From: Candidatus Peregrinibacteria bacterium CG11_big_fil_rev_8_21_14_0_20_49_14
GTDB lineage: Bacteria; Patescibacteriota; Gracilibacteria; Peribacterales; Peribacteraceae
DNA: 64,000 bases
NCBI GenBank assembly: GCA_002787035.1
Contig: PCVP01000026.1
Coordinates: forward strand, 1 to 64,000
Reading direction: 5' to 3'
The notes under the pieces: generated by a model
The model's database searches: none
What the model was told of the DNA's origin: nothing
The model's input: the letters and a program-made list of their open reading frames with translations, nothing else
Made by a program: the position numbers and the translations under genes
In this document: piece after piece, positions 43,402-51,715 of the stretch
Layout of the letters: each line of letters opens with the position of its first letter
Numbering within the stretch: position 1 is the first letter of the stretch

Positions 43402-43937
43402 GTTTCCCGCTGATACCGTGTAACCGCAGCAGAAATTTGGCTGGCAACCTTATTGGCATACGGAACGTACTTCAGTGTCATGTCGTCTCCGCCGAGACCT
43501 TCTTTAAGGTGTACACACAATTTTCCGAAAGGGAAAATACCCCACATCTGCGTTTCTGTGCTCACGCTTCCTATATTCTCCATGTGCAGCGGTTTTATTT
43601 CTCTGCGAAACAGTGATGTTTGATCCACAATAAGAATTTTATCTGTTGTGACGTAAATAAAATCGTATGCCCAGTCTATGTAAGCCTTGAGTACGTTAAA
43701 CAGTACGAAAATAATCCATAATGCAAAAAGAATTCCGACCAGCCATCCCATGGGCCAATCGTTCATCCATCCGAAAATAGCAATTGTAAACAGCACAACT
43801 GTAATGAGGATCTCTCTTAAAATAGCGAAAAGAAATGACAGTCCGTGATACCGCGTAAAGAGCACCTCGCACTCCCCTTCGTGGCAGTACGCCTGCTTGA
43901 TCTTGTTTATATCGGTCTCGAGTGCGAGAAACTGCAT
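43398..43937 (-). CDS. bacterial PH-domain membrane protein
   Basis: Two TM segments then DFIYVTTDKILIVDQTSLFRREIKPLHMENIGSVSTE. Confidence 0.75.
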   Translation of the reverse strand: MQFLALETDINKIKQAYCHEGECEVLFTRYHGLSFLFAILREILITVVLFTIAIFGWMNDWPMGWLVGILFALWIIFVLFNVLKAYIDWAYDFIYVTTDKILIVDQTSLFRREIKPLHMENIGSVSTETQMWGIFPFGKLCVHLKEGLGGDDMTLKYVPYANKVASQISAAVTRYQRET

Positions 43938-43982
43938 AATACGACAGAGTCTACAATAAAATGAAAAGATCCGCATCTGCTT

Positions 43983-44010
43983 TTGCAGAAAAGAAGTCTC
44001 TGCCTATACT
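43983..44010 (+). promoter_or_regulatory. candidate promoter for tRNA-Glu(CTC)
   Basis: TTGCAG-16 bp-TATACT about 90 bp upstream of the tRNA. Confidence 0.5.
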
Positions 44011-44098
44011 GCAGTCGTGACCTGTTTCCTTGCCCGTCCGAAAGCTCACAAGCGGAGGCGGGTCATCCCGGTAACAGGTATGCTCATTCCATCCCCGC

Positions 44099-44173
44099 GG
44101 CCCGTTCGTCTAATGGTTAGGACGCCAGGTTCTCATCCTGGTAACAGGAGTTCGATTCTCCTACGGGCTGCCA
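44099..44173 (+). tRNA. tRNA-Glu (CTC), CCA encoded
   Basis: GGCCCGTTCGTCTAATGGTTAGGACGCCAGGTTCTCATCCTGGTAACAGGAGTTCGATTCTCCTACGGGCTGCCA cloverleaf; anticodon CTC. Confidence 0.96.
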
Positions 44174-45604
44174 ATCACGAAAATCCGGTTGCTGGCGCAG
44201 AACACGCCAGCCTTTTTTGGCTTCGCAGCGCAGCCTTTGCCGTTCTAAAAGAAGGTTCGAGCCGACGCGGAGCAGAAATGCGCGTAGTTCCGGCTTGTCG
44301 TCTTTCGACGCCAACTCTTTGGCTCGTACTGCGTCTTTTATGAGCATCCGGACAGGTTCGAGCCGATCCGTTCCCCCGCTTCGGTACTGCCTGATTTGTT
44401 CCTCGATCCCCGACTTGCGATGCAGCAGGTCGCTCTTCTTTGTGCGGTACTCGTCTGTCGTGAGTTCTCCTGCAAGGCGCAAGTCCAGCAGCGTCTGCAA
44501 TTTTACTTCAACGTTGCTTTTATCGTCCGTCAGCAACTGCGCAGATGCTTGCTTCTCTCGCTTCGTGTCTCTGGCTTCGCCGTCGAGTTTCGCAAGCATT
44601 TTGTTGCCGATGGCATCAGGCAGTGAAAACTGTTCGACGGTTTCTTTCATCTGGCCAAAAAGCGACTCTTCCCGCGCGTATCGTTCGCCGCACGGCCCCT
44701 TTTTCTTTGTGCAGCGGTAGTAGACATGCCCTTTCTGCCTTTCGGCAGTGATCGAGCATCCACAGGAAGCACACTGCATCATGCCAAGAAATGGGTACTC
44801 GTTCTTTCTCTGTCTGTGTTTCTTGCCGCGTTTCACGAACACCCGCTGCACTTCGTCGAACAGTTTTTTGGGAACGATCGGTTCGTGTACACCTTCGTAG
44901 AGTTCGCCCTTGAACAGCATCAGCCCGCAGTAGATGGGACGCTTGAGAAGTTTTTCGACGCCGGAAAGATAAAGCGCGTTGCCGTGGCCGTTCCGCAAGC
45001 CTTCCTCCTCCAACATGTCTCTGATCTGTTTCAGTGTGTACTCGCCCGTCGAGTATGTTTCAAAGGCTTTGCGGATGAGTGGCGCCATCTCTGGGTCGGG
45101 ATCTATGCCTCTGGTCTTGCGGTTGTTGATGTACCCGAGTGGCGCCACGGTCGGCCAGAGTCCGCGACGCAGTTTCTGCCTGTTTCCGCGCTTCACGTTC
45201 TCGCTTAAGTTATCGATGTAGTACTTGCTCTGCCCGAAGGCGATATTGAGCATAAATTTGCCTTGTGGCGTGCTTTCAAACCAGAACGTGGGGAACTTGA
45301 GATCAAGGAGTTTTCCGGTGTCAAGCATGTAGATGATGCGTCCCCCGTCGATGCTGTTCCGGGCGAGCCTGTCTGGATGCCATGACAGTATTCCCTGAGC
45401 TTCACCCTGTTCAATACGGGCAAGCATTTCTGCGAACACGGTTCGGCCGGGTTCTTTGGCGGTTTTGGCTTCCTCGAAGGAAGCCGCGATTTCAAGGCGT
45501 TCTTTTTCGGAATGCTCGGCCAGCTCCGCGAGCTGAGCCTCGATGGAGAGGACTTGTTTGTCCTCCGTCTCCGTGGATTTACGGGCGTAGATGAAGTACT
45601 TCAT
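44117..45604 (-). CDS. large serine recombinase
   Basis: MKYFIYARKSTETEDKQVLSIEAQ, GILSWHPDRLARNSIDGG, Zn ribbon CASCGCSI; C-terminus reads antisense into the tRNA. Confidence 0.95.
   Translation of the reverse strand: MKYFIYARKSTETEDKQVLSIEAQLAELAEHSEKERLEIAASFEEAKTAKEPGRTVFAEMLARIEQGEAQGILSWHPDRLARNSIDGGRIIYMLDTGKLLDLKFPTFWFESTPQGKFMLNIAFGQSKYYIDNLSENVKRGNRQKLRRGLWPTVAPLGYINNRKTRGIDPDPEMAPLIRKAFETYSTGEYTLKQIRDMLEEEGLRNGHGNALYLSGVEKLLKRPIYCGLMLFKGELYEGVHEPIVPKKLFDEVQRVFVKRGKKHRQRKNEYPFLGMMQCASCGCSITAERQKGHVYYRCTKKKGPCGERYAREESLFGQMKETVEQFSLPDAIGNKMLAKLDGEARDTKREKQASAQLLTDDKSNVEVKLQTLLDLRLAGELTTDEYRTKKSDLLHRKSGIEEQIRQYRSGGTDRLEPVRMLIKDAVRAKELASKDDKPELRAFLLRVGSNLLLERQRLRCEAKKGWRVLRQQPDFRDWQPVGESNSCYQDENLAS
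44168..44243 (+). repeat. IR1-L, perfect 76-bp inverted repeat
   Basis: ctgccaatcacgaaaatccgg...cctttgccgt; reverse complement at 45647-45722. Confidence 0.96.
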
Positions 45605-45620
45605 GGGGCGAACGGGGAAG

Positions 45621-45644
45621 GGGGAGAAATTTGCGTTTGGCCAC
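45621..45644 (+). repeat. 24-bp inverted repeat arm, partner 45866-45889
   Basis: ggggagaaatttgcgtttggccac / gtggccaaacgcaaatttctcccc. Confidence 0.92.
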
Positions 45645-45646
45645 TG

Positions 45647-45722
45647 ACGGCAAAGGCTGCGCTGCGAAGCCAAAAAAGGCTGGCGTGTTCTGCGCCAGCA
45701 ACCGGATTTTCGTGATTGGCAG
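45647..45722 (-). repeat. IR1-R, perfect 76-bp inverted repeat
   Basis: Exact reverse complement of 44168-44243. Confidence 0.96.
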
Positions 45723-45727
45723 GGGGG

Positions 45728-45819
45728 GCTGCAAAAAATCCGAACCGATCTGGGCTGCTAGCGGCGCGGCGGCTGCAACAATTCGCGCGCCCAGCCGCCC
45801 GCGCCGCCGCCGTTTTCCG
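45728..45819 (+). repeat. IR2-L, perfect 92-bp GC-rich inverted repeat
   Basis: gctgcaaaaaatccgaaccgatctgggctgctag...ccgttttccg; reverse complement at 50654-50745. Confidence 0.96.
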
Positions 45820-45989
45820 AAAAACCGCCAAAGAACCCGTCCACCGCGTCGGCTCGAACCTTCTTGTGGCCAAACGCAAATTTCTCCCCATCGAATGTAA
45901 TTTGTAAACAGAGGACGTTTCGACTTCTTCCAATAGGGTGGTACCCTGTTGACAGTTTTGAACTACCATCATTCAAATACTATCATTTT

Positions 45990-46226
45990 ATGGAAGAAAA
46001 GAAAACGAAGACCAGTGGCAGGAAGGACGCAATAGGCGTGAAGATACAGGCGTGGAGAAAAAGAAAAGGATTAACGCAAGATGCGCTCGCAAAGAAAGCG
46101 GACATTCCATACACGACACTCGCAAAAATTGAGTCCGGCGTCATAAATAATCCTTCACTGCAAACAATGATGAAGATCGCTGAAGGGTTGGAAGCCTCAT
46201 TAGATGATTTAACCAAAGATCTATGA
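45990..46226 (+). CDS. XRE-family HTH regulator (R-M controller candidate)
   Basis: KIQAWRKRKGLTQDALAKKADIPYTTLAKIESGVINNPSLQTMMKIAEGLEASLDDL; ATGA overlap with next gene. Confidence 0.93.
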   Translation: MEEKKTKTSGRKDAIGVKIQAWRKRKGLTQDALAKKADIPYTTLAKIESGVINNPSLQTMMKIAEGLEASLDDLTKDL

Positions 46227-48100
46227 ACAAGGAACGACAGCAGAGGATATATGAGCTTCTGAAACGCGGTTTGAGACTTGCGGAAGACGGCGATGAGCTT
46301 CCAACGGAGTGGGCGCGTGAACTTTTCCCGCCCGAACGCCGCGAGTACGAGCTTGTTTATAACGGCAAAGAAACCGAGGAGCAGATTCTCGCCGACACAA
46401 TGGCAGTTCCATTTCAGGAAGTCAGCACTTTCGGAAAAAATGGCGTTGATTGGCATAACAAGCTTATCTTTGGCGATAACTTGCAGGCGATGAAAACGCT
46501 TTTGCAAATGAAAACGGACGGGAAATTGGTGAACGCCGACGGTATACCTGGTGTTCGGCTGATTTACATTGATCCGCCATTTGCGACGAAAAAGGAATTT
46601 CGCGGTAGCCAAGACCAAAAAGCCTACCAAGACAAAATCGCTGGAGCGGAATTTTTGGAATTTTTACGCAAACGGCTAGTACTAATGCGCGAGTTACTTG
46701 CGCCGGATGGAAGTATCTATGTTCACTTGGATGAAAAGAAGAGTCACTATGCAAAAACCATTTTAGATGAGATTTTTGGAGAAAATAATTTCCAGCGCGA
46801 GATAATTTGGCGGATCGGCTGGCTTTCGGGATATAAAACAAAAGCGCTAAATTGGATTAGAAATCATGATGTTATCTTCTTCTACACAAAATCTCAAAAT
46901 TTCATTTTTAACAAATCTTACATACCCTACTCCCCCGACTACCGTCGACGAGACGGCTCGGTCCCCGAAGGGAAAGGCTATCCAATCGAGGATACTTGGA
47001 ATTGCTCTGAAATTGATCGGCTAGATTCAATACAAATAATGAGTTTTGCTGGAGAAAAGACAGGATTCCCAACGCAGAAAAATGAAAATTTATTGGAAAG
47101 AATAATTTCTACCTCATCAAATCCGGGCGATATTGTATTGGACGCATTCGCTGGTGGCGGGACAACTGCCGCAGTGGCGGAAAAGTTAGGTCGCCGCTGG
47201 ATTGCGGTTGATGTAAGTAAACTCGCAATTTATACAACGCAAAAGCGGATGCTAACTTTGCGAAAGAATATCAGCAATACCGGCGCACCGCTCACCGCCA
47301 AGCCATTTACGCTCTATAACGCCGGTTTGTACGATTTTGAAAATTTACGAAACCTACCTTGGGAAGATTGGCGATTTTTCGCACTCCGACTTTTTGAATG
47401 CAAAGATGAGGCACATAAAATCCACGGCTTCCAAATGGACGGCAAGCGACAAGGTTCAAGCGTCCATGTTTTTAATCATTTCCAGGAAGGACAGATTAGT
47501 CCGCAAACAATAGCAGACCTACATGCAAGCATTGGAAAAGCTGTCGGAGATCGCTGTTTTATCATTGCTCCGCGCGGCGCATTCCTTTTCCAAGAGGATT
47601 ATATCGAAATGGACGGCGTCCGATATTACGCGCTTCGTATTCCGTATTCTTTCATCAACGAACTGCACCGACGGCAATTTTCCGCGCTCGTACAACCGAA
47701 CGACGAAATGGCTATCAACGAAACCGTTGAGGCGGTAGGTTTTGATTTTGTTCAGCCGCCGGTTGTTGAGCTTGAACTTACTACAAAAGCGCAAGCCGTG
47801 TCTGTTAAAATAAAGAAGTTTGAGAGCAAAGCGCGTCTGCGCGGAGAGGACAAAATCAGCAAACACGACGCACTCTCAATGGTGATGGTAGATTACGATT
47901 ATAATGGGAAAGTGTTTGATTTGGATACAGCGTTTTATGCGAGCGCGATAAAAGATAACAAGTGGAAAATTGAGCTACCGACCAAGGAGATTAAGGGCAT
48001 TGTCATGCTCGTATTTTTGGACATTTACGGCAACGAAGCGCGTATTGCGATAGATAAAGCGAAACTCATTAACAAAGGCCGCCGATTAACCAAAAAATGA
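46223..48100 (+). CDS. Type III restriction-modification DNA methyltransferase (Mod)
   Basis: IYIDPPFATKKEF, LMRELLAPDGSIYVHLDEKKSHYAKTILDEIFG, DAFAGGGTTAAVAEKLGRRWIAVD (motif IV before motif I). Confidence 0.92.
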   Translation: MNKERQQRIYELLKRGLRLAEDGDELPTEWARELFPPERREYELVYNGKETEEQILADTMAVPFQEVSTFGKNGVDWHNKLIFGDNLQAMKTLLQMKTDGKLVNADGIPGVRLIYIDPPFATKKEFRGSQDQKAYQDKIAGAEFLEFLRKRLVLMRELLAPDGSIYVHLDEKKSHYAKTILDEIFGENNFQREIIWRIGWLSGYKTKALNWIRNHDVIFFYTKSQNFIFNKSYIPYSPDYRRRDGSVPEGKGYPIEDTWNCSEIDRLDSIQIMSFAGEKTGFPTQKNENLLERIISTSSNPGDIVLDAFAGGGTTAAVAEKLGRRWIAVDVSKLAIYTTQKRMLTLRKNISNTGAPLTAKPFTLYNAGLYDFENLRNLPWEDWRFFALRLFECKDEAHKIHGFQMDGKRQGSSVHVFNHFQEGQISPQTIADLHASIGKAVGDRCFIIAPRGAFLFQEDYIEMDGVRYYALRIPYSFINELHRRQFSALVQPNDEMAINETVEAVGFDFVQPPVVELELTTKAQAVSVKIKKFESKARLRGEDKISKHDALSMVMVDYDYNGKVFDLDTAFYASAIKDNKWKIELPTKEIKGIVMLVFLDIYGNEARIAIDKAKLINKGRRLTKK

Positions 48101-50616
48101 TTATGCCGCGACGCAATCAAAACAGCGGACGTTTCCACAATACAGATCTCGTGCTCGAGATCAGCTCGTCTGTTAATCGAAAAAAATGGGATGAGAATAG
48201 ATACGAAGCATTTATTGATGAACTTTGTGGGGTCAGAGAGTACCAGAAAGACGCGATATTTTGCGCGCTTCGGTACTTGCTCGGTGGTGAGTATCGCAAC
48301 TTACGAGACTTGGCCAAGAAAAATTTTGAGCAGAACGAAGTTTTGCGTGATAAGTACGGTACACAGGGCAATTTTGAACGACATTTACAATTACCGGACC
48401 AACTTGCCGCCTCACTAGACTTGGCAACTGGCACGGGCAAAAGCTATGTGATGTATGGCATTGCGGCGATCATGCTTGCTGAGGGCACGGTTGATAGAGT
48501 TTTGGTGTTGTGTCCGTCCACGACGATTGAAACAGAATTATTGGAAAAATTTGAGCTATTGGCTGGAAACGCCGATTTGCGTGATCTTTTGCCAGCAAAT
48601 GCGGTAGTGAATGCTCCGCGTGTGATAAATGCCAGTGAGAGCATTGTGTCCGGCAGTATTTGTATAGAGAACTATCACGCAATCCTCGCCCATGTGCACT
48701 CGTCAATTCGCGATAGTCTGCAAGGTAAGGGGGAACGCACGCTTATTTTGAATGATGAGGCACACCATGTCACAAACGAGGTGGCGAGTAAGGCGAAGCG
48801 CTGGAAGGAATTTTTAACCGATCCGAGTTTCGTATTCCGCTATGTCATCGGCGTTTCTGGCACTTGCTATCTTGGCAATGAGTATTTTTCCGATGTGATT
48901 TATCGCTATTCGTTGCGGCAAGCAATGGAAGAAAAGTTTGTGAAGAAAGTGCAGTATGTCGCCGAAATGCCGCGGACGAGACAACCGGAAGAAGAAAAGT
49001 GGCAATTAGTAATGAATCGCCATGAAGAGCTCCAGCGCAAGTTGAAATCGCATAAATTACGTCCGCTGACCATTGTCATCACGAAAGACATTCGTGGTTG
49101 TAAGGATGTAGCCGAGAAATTCAAAGCATTTTTGCAAGAACAAACTGGCAAAAGCCGAGAGCAAATCGACGAGCAGGTGCTTGTCATTCATAGCGACGCG
49201 CCGGATTTGCCGCGTCTTGCAGGTGTAAACAACGCAACGAGCAAAGTTGAATGGATTTTATCGGTTTCCATGTTGAACGAGGGTTGGGATGTGAAGCGCG
49301 TTTTTCAGATCGTTCCACACGAAAAAAGGGCATTTGACAGCAAGCTGCTCATCGCCCAAGTGCTCGGGCGCGGCCTGCGAGTGCCGGACGGCTGGAAAGG
49401 TCCACAACCGGAGGTTACGATTTTCAATCATGACCGATGGGCGGATGACATTAGGCATCTAGTTAATGAAGTTTTGGAATTTGAGAAACGCATACCGACC
49501 TTTCCGGTTACCTCGTCTGAATATAATTTTGAACTTCTGAACATTGAATATGATCCGAAACCGCGTACAGAAACTTATAAAATGGAAGAGCCATACCAGC
49601 TTTTAAAAAAGGGATATGTTGATTTGTCCACGGAATTGCCGCAAGAAGAAATGACGGTTGAATTTGAGGAAGCTGATACCGGTGTGCGGACCCAGTGGAA
49701 AACGAAAATAAGGCACAAAACTTATACGCCACATGAAGTTGCCGAAGTTATGTTTCAGCGATTTGAGGATTTGCCGGAAGACGAAGATCGCAAATTTTAT
49801 ATAAAACAGTTGCCCCTTGATAAGCTGGAAGAAATTGTCAAAAGGTCTTTGATAGAAACGGGGAATAAGGTCATTACTGAGAGTATGCGTCAGAAGTTTT
49901 TGCAGTCACTTGGAACCCTCCAAAGGAAAGAGGCGCAAGTCGTTCGCTACGATTTTGAGCCGACAAACTACTATCCAATATCAACGGTCGAGCGACCACA
50001 AGAGAGCGCGAGCGCATCTGATTTGAAGAACGGCAAAACGTTTTTTTACACGAGTAAGACGAAGGAAAATATGCCGGATGAGTATAAGGACTTTTATGAA
50101 GAAGCTATTGCGGAAGGAAGCGGCTTTAAATGTGTGCAAGTTGCCAATAATTACGACTTCAGGTCGCCGCTTAATGCCGTAGTTGCAGATCACGACAATG
50201 AGCGAAGATTCGTTAAGGAGTTAATGAAAGCCGAAAATGCGGAGCATATTGCCGCATGGATAAAGTCAACGCCAATGAGTTTTTACGAAATTGATTATTT
50301 CTGGAAGAAAGGCGAACACCCAAAGCGCGGAAAATTCAGCCCCGACTTTTTCATAAAAACCGATGGCTTAATTTTGGTCGTAGAGATTAAAGACGACGAT
50401 GAGATTGGCGATCCGTTAGTAGAGAACAAAAAGAAAAATGAATACGCGCTCGCTCATTTTGGGCGGATCAATGCTTATTTGCGAAAGAATAAAAAACAAC
50501 AAACTTATAAATTCAATTTTCTCACCCCGTCTGACTTTAATGGCTATTTTCAAAGCATTAGAGAAGGGGGCATTGCGGATTTCACATCAGAATTGGATGT
50601 TGAATTGAAAAAGTGA
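48097..50616 (+). CDS. Type III restriction enzyme (Res), DEAD-like helicase-nuclease
   Basis: DLATGTGKSYVMYG, LNDEAHH, AQVLGRGLRVPDGW, C-terminal PDFFIKTDGLILVVEIKDDDE. Confidence 0.92.
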   Translation: MIMPRRNQNSGRFHNTDLVLEISSSVNRKKWDENRYEAFIDELCGVREYQKDAIFCALRYLLGGEYRNLRDLAKKNFEQNEVLRDKYGTQGNFERHLQLPDQLAASLDLATGTGKSYVMYGIAAIMLAEGTVDRVLVLCPSTTIETELLEKFELLAGNADLRDLLPANAVVNAPRVINASESIVSGSICIENYHAILAHVHSSIRDSLQGKGERTLILNDEAHHVTNEVASKAKRWKEFLTDPSFVFRYVIGVSGTCYLGNEYFSDVIYRYSLRQAMEEKFVKKVQYVAEMPRTRQPEEEKWQLVMNRHEELQRKLKSHKLRPLTIVITKDIRGCKDVAEKFKAFLQEQTGKSREQIDEQVLVIHSDAPDLPRLAGVNNATSKVEWILSVSMLNEGWDVKRVFQIVPHEKRAFDSKLLIAQVLGRGLRVPDGWKGPQPEVTIFNHDRWADDIRHLVNEVLEFEKRIPTFPVTSSEYNFELLNIEYDPKPRTETYKMEEPYQLLKKGYVDLSTELPQEEMTVEFEEADTGVRTQWKTKIRHKTYTPHEVAEVMFQRFEDLPEDEDRKFYIKQLPLDKLEEIVKRSLIETGNKVITESMRQKFLQSLGTLQRKEAQVVRYDFEPTNYYPISTVERPQESASASDLKNGKTFFYTSKTKENMPDEYKDFYEEAIAEGSGFKCVQVANNYDFRSPLNAVVADHDNERRFVKELMKAENAEHIAAWIKSTPMSFYEIDYFWKKGEHPKRGKFSPDFFIKTDGLILVVEIKDDDEIGDPLVENKKKNEYALAHFGRINAYLRKNKKQQTYKFNFLTPSDFNGYFQSIREGGIADFTSELDVELKK

Positions 50617-50653
50617 AATGTACGAACCCGAAAAAGAACGCCTTGAAATCGCC

Positions 50654-50745
50654 CGGAAAACGGCGGCGGCGCGGGCGGCTGGGCGCGCGAATTGTTGCAG
50701 CCGCCGCGCCGCTAGCAGCCCAGATCGGTTCGGATTTTTTGCAGC
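50654..50745 (-). repeat. IR2-R, perfect 92-bp GC-rich inverted repeat
   Basis: Exact reverse complement of 45728-45819. Confidence 0.96.
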
Positions 50746-50828
50746 ACCCCCTGCCATCACTGGCTATGGTTTATAGACCCGCTTGCCTCAGCCAAAAAGT
50801 CAGAGTTCGAGGGGGTGGTTTTTTGGTT

Positions 50829-51470
50829 CTAGACCGCGTTGGCTTTTGTGTGCTTTGGCCTTGTCCGTATTTCGCAGCCACGCAAAAAATATGCAGCGAT
50901 CTCCTTACGATCGGGCCTGAAATAAGCAACAGATATGTTTCCTGCCTTATCCTCGTATGTATCTGGAACGTGATCAACGTTATGGCTCCAGACGTTCGTA
51001 CTGCTTCCATCTTCTTTCCCGTGCCCCCATTTGGAGGTGATTTTGCCATCTTTGACTTTCCCCATATGGATAACTGTCATCTGTTGAATATCGTCATGCG
51101 GCTCGGCCAGGTAGACCACCACATCATCATCTTGGATATCTTTGGGAGCGACCCTTTCCATAAAGTGATATGCAACTCCATAGAATGAACTCCAACTCCA
51201 TTCCCATTTATATTTCTCGGGATATCGATAGCCGTGGCTCGAAAAGATCTTCTCTTTGTTCTCAAGGATGATCGGGTTCTTATGTAAATCGAAGCAATGC
51301 GCGAATGCCGGATAGTCATCCTTAACATCGTCGGGTCCAAGTTCCACGAGTGCGCAGGAATGAGCATATTGCTGCTGTAGATCATCCATCGCCGTCTCTT
51401 GTGCATCTGGTGGCTCCTGATTGACGCCACTCAGCGCGTGCCGAAGTTCATGGAGTGCCTGCGCGTTCAT
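50829..51470 (-). CDS. hypothetical protein (possibly DUF7689-like)
   Basis: FDLHKNPIILENKEKIFSSHGYRYPEKYKWEW...TSKWGHGKEDGSSTNVWSHNVDHVPDTYED; family guess only. Confidence 0.6.
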   Translation of the reverse strand: MNAQALHELRHALSGVNQEPPDAQETAMDDLQQQYAHSCALVELGPDDVKDDYPAFAHCFDLHKNPIILENKEKIFSSHGYRYPEKYKWEWSWSSFYGVAYHFMERVAPKDIQDDDVVVYLAEPHDDIQQMTVIHMGKVKDGKITSKWGHGKEDGSSTNVWSHNVDHVPDTYEDKAGNISVAYFRPDRKEIAAYFLRGCEIRTRPKHTKANAV

Positions 51471-51499
51471 GTGATGATAATACCGTGTATACTGTCACC

Positions 51500-51691
51500 A
51501 TGAAAGCATTCTGTATGCAATGTCCGAAGTGCGCCGAGTCTCTGCCCATCACGATGAATCTATCTGAAGGAGAACTGTTAGAAATCAAAGAAGGCGCACC
51601 CGCACCTTCCACGCTTTGTATTTGCGGCGCGGTGCAGCGGATACCGCCGGGAATTTACAAGGGAACTTCTGAAGGCACTGTTCGCCAGTAA
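51500..51691 (+). CDS. small zinc-ribbon-like protein
   Basis: MKAFCMQCPKCAESLPITMNL...STLCICGAVQ. Confidence 0.55.
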   Translation: MKAFCMQCPKCAESLPITMNLSEGELLEIKEGAPAPSTLCICGAVQRIPPGIYKGTSEGTVRQ

Positions 51692-51715
51692 CTCTGAGTA
51701 ACCTACAGATTCGGG

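Noticed and set aside
44017-44343. Plus-strand ORF covering tRNA-Glu and the 3' end of the recombinase
   Set aside because: It is the complement of the tRNA and recombinase coding region; the similarity to 45601-45972 is explained by the IR1 repeat.
45601-45972. Minus-strand ORF across the IR1-R/IR2-L joint
   Set aside because: Composed of repeat sequence and recombinase fragments; no independent coding evidence.
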